Translations under genes and position numbers: made by a program
Shown here: piece after piece, positions 22,228-27,343 of the stretch
Numbering within the stretch: position 1 is the stretch's first letter
Layout: every line of letters begins with the position of its first letter
Notes under the pieces: generated by a model
Databases searched by the model: none
Seen by the model: the letters and a program-made list of their open reading frames with translations, nothing else
Told to the model about the DNA's origin: nothing
Assembly: GCA_016206585.1 (NCBI GenBank)
Contig: JACQRE010000147.1
Coordinates: 1-27,343, forward strand
Direction of reading: 5' to 3'
DNA length: 27,343 nucleotides
Origin: Candidatus Omnitrophota bacterium
GTDB lineage: Bacteria; Omnitrophota; Gorgyraeia; Aquiviventales; Aquiviventaceae

Positions 22228-23508
22228 ATGCCCGCTATCGTAGGACTCTCCACGGCCACGCAACGACTCCTGAGCGAACTCACGGAGGAGCTCGTGGCGC
22301 TTGAGGCCGGCGGGTTGCGGCGGCAGCTTCGGACGCTCGAGGCGGTTGACGGGCCGCGGGTACGCCTTGAGGGGCGCGAACTCGTCAACTGGTGCTCCAA
22401 CGACTCTCTCGGCCTCTCGCGCCATCCGCGCCTCGCTGAGGCGGCTGCCTCGGCGGCCGCCGAGTGGGGTCTTGGGGCGCGGGCCTCGCGCTTGCTCTCC
22501 GGCACGACCCGCTGGCATCGGGAGCTGGAAGAGGCGTTGGCCCGGTGGTTCGGCGTGGAGGCGGCGCTCGTCTATCCCAGCGGCTATCTCGCCAATCTCG
22601 GCGCGTTGGGCGCGTTGTGCTCCTCGCAGGATCTGATCGTGATGGACCGGCTCTCGCACGCCAGCCTCTTTGACGCGGCCCGCGCCAGCCGCGCGACCGT
22701 GCGGGTCTTCCGGCACCACGACGCCGGCCACGCCGCGACCCTGCTGGCCCGTGGCCGCGGCGCGCGGCGGCGCCTGATCGTGACGGAAGGGGTCTTCAGC
22801 ATGGAGGGGGATCGAGCGCCCCTCGCCGACCTGGCGGAGGCCGCCCAGGCGCAGGAGGCGCTGGTGTACGTGGATGATGCCCACGGCGCGTTCGCGCTGG
22901 GCCGCAGCGGCCGGGGCAGTCCCGAGGCCGCCGGGCTGAGCCCCGAGCGCTTCCTCTATATGGGGACACTCGGCAAGGCGCTGGGCTGCCAGGGCGGCTT
23001 CATCATTGGGCCGCGGCCGCTGATCGAATGGCTGCACAACCGCTCGCGCCCCTTCATCTATACGACCGCGTTAGCGACACCGGTGGTGGCCGCGGCGGCG
23101 GCCGCGCTCCAGGTGCTTGAGGAGGAACCCCATCGTCGGCTCCTCTTGGAGGCCCGCGCGCAGGCGCTGGCCAGCCGCCTCGCGGCACTGGGGCTTCCCT
23201 TAGCCGCCCCCTCCCACATTGTCCCCGTCATCGCGGGTGACGCGGAGCGGGCCGTCGCATGGTCCCGCCGGCTCTGGGATCGGGGCATCTGGGCGCCTGC
23301 GATCCGTCCGCCCACGGTGCCCGAAGGCACCGCGCGGCTGCGGTTGAGCCTCACCGCGCTCCACACAGAGGAACACCTCGACGCCTTAATCGACGCGCTA
23401 AAGGACGTATTACCGAGAGTGCGGAGTTCGGAACTCGGAGTTCGGAGTAAGAGCCCCGCCACTCCGCACTCCGCACTCCGCACTCCGCACTCTGGATCAG
23501 GTGGTTGA
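22228..23508 (+). CDS. bioF: 8-amino-7-oxononanoate synthase
   Basis: 426 aa. A PLP-dependent alpha-oxoamine synthase that joins pimeloyl-ACP/CoA with alanine to give KAPA. Seen: WCSNDSLGLSRHP, GARASRLLSGTTRWHRELE, YPSGYLANLGALGAL, the cofactor-binding VYVDDAHGAFALG, and the PLP lysine in YMGTLGKALGCQGGF (Lys near 253). The C-terminal RLRLSLTALHTEEHLDALIDAL is the family's end. About 30 further residues (RVRSSELGVRS ... HSALRTPHSGSGG) come from a class A repeat and are not part of the family. No clear Shine-Dalgarno precedes the ATG, 28 nt after bioU. Its stop overlaps the bioD start by one base. Confidence 0.93.
   Translation: MPAIVGLSTATQRLLSELTEELVALEAGGLRRQLRTLEAVDGPRVRLEGRELVNWCSNDSLGLSRHPRLAEAAASAAAEWGLGARASRLLSGTTRWHRELEEALARWFGVEAALVYPSGYLANLGALGALCSSQDLIVMDRLSHASLFDAARASRATVRVFRHHDAGHAATLLARGRGARRRLIVTEGVFSMEGDRAPLADLAEAAQAQEALVYVDDAHGAFALGRSGRGSPEAAGLSPERFLYMGTLGKALGCQGGFIIGPRPLIEWLHNRSRPFIYTTALATPVVAAAAAALQVLEEEPHRRLLLEARAQALASRLAALGLPLAAPSHIVPVIAGDAERAVAWSRRLWDRGIWAPAIRPPTVPEGTARLRLSLTALHTEEHLDALIDALKDVLPRVRSSELGVRSKSPATPHSALRTPHSGSGG
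23417..23494. repeat. Word-repeat class A, copy 5 (3' end of bioF)
   Basis: Left arm 23417-23448 of CGGAGTT-type heptads with one CGGAACT variant, spacer AAGAGCCCCGCC, right arm 23461-23494 of CCGCACT heptads. It is inside the coding sequence and forms the BioF C-terminal tail. Confidence 0.92.
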
Positions 23509-24233
23509 TGCGCCCTGTGCGGGGCGTGTTCGTGACGGGCACGGACACCGGGGTGGGGAAAACGCTTGTGGCCTGTGCGCTGGCCGCGTGGTGCCGCCGC
23601 CGCGGTTTGCGCGTCGGCGTCATGAAGCCGGTGGCCACCGGCGGACGAGTGTCTGAGGATGCCGTCCGTCTGGCGCATGCGGCAGGCAGCCGGGAGGCGT
23701 GGCCCCTGGTGAACCCCGTGTGTTTCCGGGAGCCGCTCGCCCCATGGACCGCAGCACGGCGGGCGGGGCGGACCATCCGGCTTGAGCCGTTGCTGCGGGC
23801 GTTTGGCGAGCTCGCGGCACGGCACGACATCATGATCGTGGAGGGGATCGGCGGCCTGCTGGTGCCGCTGACCGAGCACGCGACCGTCGCGGAGTTGGCG
23901 CGCCGGATGCATCTGCCGCTGGTCGTCGTGGCGCGGGCCGGGCTCGGGACGGTGAATCACACGCTGCTGACCTGCCGCTGGGCGCGCCACCGCCGGCTGC
24001 GCGTGCAAGGAATCGTCCTCAACCACGCGATGCGCCCCTCCTCCGATCCGATGGCGCGCTTGGCGGTGCGGACGAATCCGGCCATCCTCAGGCGGCTGAC
24101 GCGCCTGCCGGTGCGCGGCCCGCTGCCGTTTCTTCGCAGGGCCTCTGGACTCCAGCACAATCCTGATCGCTTGGCCCGCTGGGCACAGCGGTTTCTTGGA
24201 CGACCGTTTCTGGAGCAGTTGTTCCCTCTGTGA
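23508..24233 (+). CDS. bioD: Dethiobiotin synthetase
   Basis: 241 aa. An ATP-dependent carboxylase that closes the ureido ring of dethiobiotin. Seen: the P-loop GTDTGVGKT (11-19), MKPVATGG (about 40-47), IVEGIGGLLVPL (acidic/Gly loop, about 110-121), and ARAGLGTVNHTLLT (about 144-157). The ATG follows the bioF stop in TGATG. The stop codon itself lies in the first word of repeat class D copy 2, so the original C-terminus may have been altered slightly. If BioU is upstream, the substrate may arrive as the already carboxylated diamine. Confidence 0.93.
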   Translation: MRPVRGVFVTGTDTGVGKTLVACALAAWCRRRGLRVGVMKPVATGGRVSEDAVRLAHAAGSREAWPLVNPVCFREPLAPWTAARRAGRTIRLEPLLRAFGELAARHDIMIVEGIGGLLVPLTEHATVAELARRMHLPLVVVARAGLGTVNHTLLTCRWARHRRLRVQGIVLNHAMRPSSDPMARLAVRTNPAILRRLTRLPVRGPLPFLRRASGLQHNPDRLARWAQRFLGRPFLEQLFPL

Positions 24234-24297
24234 CTTGTGACCTTGTGACGTTGTACCCTGGTGACTCTGAGCATGGTGACTCTGAGCTTGTTGACAC
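24228..24297. repeat. Word-repeat class D, copy 2
   Basis: CTTGTGAC / CTGGTGACTCTGAGCA / TGGTGACTCTGAGC words, the reverse complement of the class D words at 12987-13020. It begins over the bioD stop codon and runs into the TTGACA -35 box of the next promoter. Confidence 0.78.
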
Positions 24298-24319
24298 CTC
24301 CGAATGACTGTGTTAAAGT
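24291..24319 (+). promoter_or_regulatory. Sigma-70-type promoter
   Basis: TTGACA (24291-24296), 17-bp spacer, TAAAGT (24314-24319). RNA would start near 24326, about 55 nt before the ATG at 24382. The -35 box is at the edge of repeat class D. Confidence 0.7.
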
Positions 24320-24381
24320 CAGGACAGTTTGTTTCATCGATGAGATCGACCGACAACACCATGATGAAGGAGGGCGACTGC

Positions 24382-25278
24382 ATGCCGAGGGGGACGGTGT
24401 CCCCTGCACAGGCTGGCTTGTCCGCTGTCGTCAGTCGGCGACAGGCTGGCAAGATGCTCGTGCCCCTGCTCAGCGTGCTGGCCGCGCTGGCGATGGGGGT
24501 GGCGGCTGTCGCGATCTACCTCCAGATGCAGGAGCGGGAAAAACGGATCGCCCGCGAGCGGGAGCTGCAGCTGACCCTGGCGGAGAACGACAGCCTGAAG
24601 AGCCATCTGCAGGAGACCGAGCAGGCGAAAGCCAAGACCGAAGAGGAGCTGACCCGCGCCAAGAAAGATCTCAGCCAGTCGAAAGAGGAGCTCACGAAAG
24701 CGGTCGAAGCGCAAGAGCTGCTGACGAAGTCGATCGAGGACCGCGAGCGGGAGATCAACCGGCTGACGAAAGATCTCACGCAGGCGAAAGACGAGGCCGG
24801 CCGGGTCGCGTCGCAGCTCACCGGCCTGCAGCGGGAGCGCGACGACGTGAAGCGGCAGGTCGCCGATCTTGAGCGGGCCAAGAACCAGCTCGAATCCAAA
24901 GTGCTGGAGCTGTCCTCGGCGCAGCAGCAGACGGCCGCGCAGCCCACCGTGGAGCTGGATAAGATTTTCGTCACCAACACGCCGCCGCCGGATGGCAGTC
25001 CGGTGGCCAGCGGGACGGTCGTCCCCGTCACCGCGTCCTCGAGCGCAGGCTCGGCGGGACAGGTGGTCGTGGTCAACCGCGAGTACGACTTCGTCGTCAT
25101 GAACCTGGGCAAGAACCACGGGCTGTCGATCGGCCAGGAGTTCCAGGTGGTGCGCGGCACTCAGGTGCTGGGCAAGGTGAAAGTGGAGAAGGTCTACGAC
25201 GAGCTGTCGGCTGCCGCGATCCTGCCCGACTCGCAGAAGAACAGCATCCGGGAAGGGGACGCCGTCAAAGCCCTCTAG
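24382..25278 (+). CDS. Membrane-anchored coiled-coil protein, paralogue of the 3706 gene
   Basis: 298 aa. The start is set by AAGGAGGG 7 nt upstream. A transmembrane helix (MLVPLLSVLAALAMGVAAVAIYLQM, about 25-49) is followed by a highly charged coiled coil (about 50-190) and a C-terminal domain from about 230 (VVNREYDFVVMNLGKNHGLSIGQEFQVVRGTQVLGKVKVEKVYDEL split by turns, ending IREGDAVKAL). The latter closely follows the last domain of the protein at 3706-4635. The layout recalls MreC (one TM, coiled coil, beta barrel), and mreB lies two genes downstream, but the sequence is not MreC. It has its own promoter and terminator. Confidence 0.8.
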   Translation: MPRGTVSPAQAGLSAVVSRRQAGKMLVPLLSVLAALAMGVAAVAIYLQMQEREKRIARERELQLTLAENDSLKSHLQETEQAKAKTEEELTRAKKDLSQSKEELTKAVEAQELLTKSIEDREREINRLTKDLTQAKDEAGRVASQLTGLQRERDDVKRQVADLERAKNQLESKVLELSSAQQQTAAQPTVELDKIFVTNTPPPDGSPVASGTVVPVTASSSAGSAGQVVVVNREYDFVVMNLGKNHGLSIGQEFQVVRGTQVLGKVKVEKVYDELSAAAILPDSQKNSIREGDAVKAL

Positions 25279-25282
25279 CCCC

Positions 25283-25300
25283 TCGCGGTGTCCGCCGCGA
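25283..25300 (+). other. Hairpin upstream of the terminator
   Basis: TCGCGG-TGTCCG-CCGCGA, a perfect 6-bp stem 4 nt after the stop codon. It has no T-tract and could be part of an attenuator-like leader or simply stabilise the mRNA end. Confidence 0.4.
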
Positions 25301-25338
25301 TGAGGACGTTCCGCTTCCCCCGGTCCTTCCGAACCCAG

Positions 25339-25360
25339 TCCCCCGCCAGGGGGATTTTTT
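25339..25360 (+). terminator. Intrinsic terminator
   Basis: TCCCCC-GCCA-GGGGGA, a perfect 6-bp GC stem followed by six T. It ends the coiled-coil gene's transcript and lies only 16 nt before the aroA ATG. The 5' arm TCCCCC is duplicated at 25316-25321, so an alternative pairing exists. Confidence 0.85.
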
Positions 25361-25376
25361 GTATCCGGATCTGATC

Positions 25377-26702
25377 ATGCACGCCGTCATCCAACAGGCC
25401 AAGCCCTTGCAGGGCGAGCTCGCCCTCCCGCCCGACAAAGCGATCTGTCATCGGGCGGTGCTGCTCGCGGCACTCGCAAAGGGGTCGACCACCATTCACC
25501 CATGGCCCTCGGCCGAGGACTGCCAGCGCACGCTCGCCCTCGTGGAGCGTCTGGGGGTAAGGGGGCAGCGCTCAGCGAACGCCCTCACGATTGAAGGGCG
25601 CGGTCTTCGGGGATTGCAGGCCCCGAGCGACCCGCTGCTGTGTGGAGAGTCGGGGACGACGCTGCGGCTGGCGGCGGGGCTGCTCGCCGGTCAGCCGTTT
25701 GCCTCGCAGCTGGCGGCCAGCCCCTCGCTGAGCCGCCGTCCCATGCGCCGGATCGTGGAGCCGCTGACGCGCATGGGTGCCAGGTTCGAGGGGACGGCGT
25801 CAGTCGGCTCCTCGGAGGTGTATCCGCCGCTGGCGGTTCACGGGCGGTTTCCGCTGGAGCCGATCCGCTACGAGCTGCCCGTGGCCAGCGCCCAGGTCAA
25901 GTCGGCGGTCCTGCTCGCCGGGCTCTTCGCGAGAGGCCGCACGACGGTCGTGGAGCGGCATCCGACCCGGGATCACACCGAACGGATGATGCGGCACTTC
26001 GGGCTGGCCCTTTCGCAGGAGGGGCCGGAGATCTCCGTGGAGCCCGGTGAGCCGGTGAGCCCCGGCGCGGTCCACATCCCCGGCGACGCCTCGAGCGCGG
26101 CGTTCTTCCTCGTCGCCGCGTCCTGTGTCGCCGGTTCCCGCGTGACCTTGCGCCAGGTGAGCCTCAACCCCACCCGGACCGGATTGCTGGACGTCCTGCG
26201 GCGGATGGGCGCTGCCTGCTCGGTGACCGCCACGGAGTCGCCCTGGGAGCCCCGCGGCACCGTCACGATCGAGGCGCGTCCGCTGCGGGCGATCGTCTTG
26301 GAAGCGGCCGAGGCGCCCTCGGTGATCGACGAGCTGCCCATTCTCATGGTGGCCGCCGCCTGCGCGCAGGGCCGCAGCCGTCTGCAGGGGGTGGGCGAGC
26401 TGCGCGTCAAGGAGACGGATCGCCTCCGCTCGATGGCCGAGGGACTCACGAAGATGGGGGTCCGGGTGAGCGTCCCGTCGCCGGAGACCGTGGAGATCGA
26501 CGGCGGGACGCTCTCCGGCGCCGAGGTGGAGAGTGCCGGCGACCACCGGACGGCGATGAGCCTGGCGGTGGCCGGGCTGGTTGCCCGCGGCCGCACCACG
26601 ATCCGGGGGGCCGAGTGCGTGGCGAAGTCATTCCCGGAGTTCTTCGACCTGCTCGGCCGGCTCGCCGGTTCTCCGACGGTGAAAACCGTTGACAAGACCT
26701 GA
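25377..26702 (+). CDS. aroA: 3-phosphoshikimate 1-carboxyvinyltransferase (EPSP synthase)
   Basis: 441 aa; transfers enolpyruvate from PEP to shikimate-3-phosphate in aromatic amino acid synthesis. Seen: the N-terminal lysine motif as LPPDKAICHRAVLLAAL (Lys21, Arg26), CGESGTTLRLAAGLLAG, LSRRPM, AQVKSAVLLAGL, RDHTERMM, GDASSAAFFLVAA, VIDELPILMVAA, LRVKETDRLRSMAEGL and DHRTAMSLAVAGL. The Ser that follows the lysine in most family members (DKSxSHR) is Ala22 here, and the second Ser is Cys24. The ATG at 25377 matches the family start; a TTG at 25359 falls in the terminator T-tract. Transcription must read through that terminator or start at a weak site just before the ATG. The stop overlaps the mreB promoter region. 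Confidence 0.95.
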   Translation: MHAVIQQAKPLQGELALPPDKAICHRAVLLAALAKGSTTIHPWPSAEDCQRTLALVERLGVRGQRSANALTIEGRGLRGLQAPSDPLLCGESGTTLRLAAGLLAGQPFASQLAASPSLSRRPMRRIVEPLTRMGARFEGTASVGSSEVYPPLAVHGRFPLEPIRYELPVASAQVKSAVLLAGLFARGRTTVVERHPTRDHTERMMRHFGLALSQEGPEISVEPGEPVSPGAVHIPGDASSAAFFLVAASCVAGSRVTLRQVSLNPTRTGLLDVLRRMGAACSVTATESPWEPRGTVTIEARPLRAIVLEAAEAPSVIDELPILMVAAACAQGRSRLQGVGELRVKETDRLRSMAEGLTKMGVRVSVPSPETVEIDGGTLSGAEVESAGDHRTAMSLAVAGLVARGRTTIRGAECVAKSFPEFFDLLGRLAGSPTVKTVDKT

Positions 26703-26717
26703 CCCCTTTGCTAGGAT
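26689..26717 (+). promoter_or_regulatory. Sigma-70-type promoter of mreB
   Basis: TTGACA (26689-26694), 17-bp spacer, TAGGAT (26712-26717). RNA would start at about 26723-26725, leaving only some 5 nt before the ATG at 26729. The -35 box is inside the last codons of aroA. Confidence 0.72.
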
Positions 26718-26728
26718 GAGCCAACCGC

Positions 26729-27343
26729 ATGTTCAGACAATTACTGGCGCGCCTGAGCGGCTCCCTGCGGTCCCTCTTGAACTCCTTGTTGGGGTTGTTC
26801 TCCAAGGACATCTCCATCGATCTTGGGACCGCGACTACCCTGGTCTTTGTGAAAGGCCGGGGTATTGTGCTGTGTGAACCCTCCGTCGTGGCCATCCAGC
26901 GGGGCTCCTCCCAGGTCTTGGCGGTCGGGGAGGAGGCCAAGCGGATGATCGGCCGCACCCCCGGCAACATCTCCGCCATCCGTCCCATGAAGGACGGCGT
27001 CATCGCCGACTTCGAGGTGACCGAGGAGCTCTTGCGCGAGTTCATCCGCCGCGCGCAGCGGAACCGGATGCTGGTGCGGCCGCGCATCATCGTGTGCGTG
27101 CCCTCGGGGATCACCGAGGTCGAGAAGCGCGCGGTGAACGATTCGGCGCGGCGGGCGGGCGCGCGCGACGTACTCCTCGTGCCCGAGCCCATCGCCGCCG
27201 CCATCGGCGTGGGCCTGCCGATCCATGAGCCGGGCGGCAACATGATCATCGACATCGGCGGCGGCACGACGGAAATGGCGGTCTTGTCCCTGGACGGCAT
27301 CGTCGTCTCGCGCTCCATCCGAATTGCCGGCGATGAGATGGAC
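26729..27343 (+). CDS. mreB: Rod-shape actin homologue MreB (5' part, runs off the window)
   Basis: 205 codons to the window edge, still open. After a 25-residue amphipathic N-terminus (MFRQLLARLSGSLRSLLNSL), likely membrane-binding, come ISIDLGTATTLVFVKGRGIV (phosphate 1 loop; the usual DLGTANT is DLGTATT), CEPSVVAI, AVGEEAKRMIGRTPGNI, IRPMKDGVIADFE, VCVPSGITEVEKRAV, EPIAAAIGVGLPI and IIDIGGGTTEMAVL (phosphate 2), all MreB hallmarks. It polymerises under the membrane and guides wall synthesis. The C-terminal third is outside the window, as may be mreC and mreD. Confidence 0.96.
   Translation, partial: MFRQLLARLSGSLRSLLNSLLGLFSKDISIDLGTATTLVFVKGRGIVLCEPSVVAIQRGSSQVLAVGEEAKRMIGRTPGNISAIRPMKDGVIADFEVTEELLREFIRRAQRNRMLVRPRIIVCVPSGITEVEKRAVNDSARRAGARDVLLVPEPIAAAIGVGLPIHEPGGNMIIDIGGGTTEMAVLSLDGIVVSRSIRIAGDEMD

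Noticed and set aside
24382..25278. MreC
   Set aside because: Layout is similar and mreB is near, but the C-terminal domain matches the 3706 protein rather than MreC, and aroA lies between it and mreB.

Overview
The window is GC-rich, gene-dense bacterial DNA. All but the first gene lie on the plus strand. The set of genes (a type II secretion / type IV pilus-like envelope machine with a PilM-PilN-type fusion, PilO- and PilP/GspC-like proteins and TPR-bearing secretins, a BioU-like biotin gene, word-like repeats at gene edges) suggests an uncultured Gram-negative lineage of the Omnitrophota/PVC kind. That placement is inference from gene style, not from a marker gene.

Layout. (1) 7-2217: two divergent genes for related secreted beta-rich proteins with one and three copies of the same domain. 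The minus-strand gene sits behind a c-di-GMP-I (GEMM) riboswitch whose P2 stem is capped by three abutting hairpins. (2) 2316-3548: a ROK-family regulator with its own promoter, apparently leaderless. (3) 3706-20022: a dense secretion cluster: membrane-anchored coiled-coil protein, gspF, gspI, gspJ, a giant gspK, a secreted Ig-like protein, a GspL / PilM-PilN-type protein, PilO/GspM-like, PilP/GspC-like, a coiled-coil/TPR protein and two tandem secretins. Most junctions are ATGA or TGATG overlaps. The ATPase (GspE), major pseudopilin (GspG) and prepilin peptidase are not in the window. (4) 20063-24233: a LacI-type regulator, then bioU-like, bioF and bioD, that is, biotin synthesis with a suicide-type BioU in place of BioA. 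(5) 24382-27343: a paralogue of the coiled-coil protein with its own promoter and an intrinsic terminator, then aroA and the 5' part of mreB.

The most striking layer is a set of short inverted 'word' repeats made of 7- or 8-bp units, placed at gene edges. The commonest class (GGAGTTC / CCGCATT heptads, five loci) has no stop codon in any of the six frames and translates as seven-residue peptides. It makes up most of the prepilin leader of three consecutive pseudopilins, precedes gspF, and forms the C-terminal tail of BioF. Other vocabularies supply a signal peptide core, the n-region of the second secretin, the C-terminal tail of the PilN-like domain, and a stretch running into the -35 box of a promoter. 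The insertions fall where protein is cleaved off or tolerant.

Taken together the window looks like an envelope and surface-structure region: c-di-GMP-responsive surface proteins, a secretion/pilus machine with an unusually large tip pseudopilin (lamin-tail domain, carbohydrate-binding-like modules, acidic calcium-type loops), and housekeeping genes for biotin, aromatic amino acids and cell shape. No tRNA, rRNA, CRISPR array, transposase or phage gene was seen.
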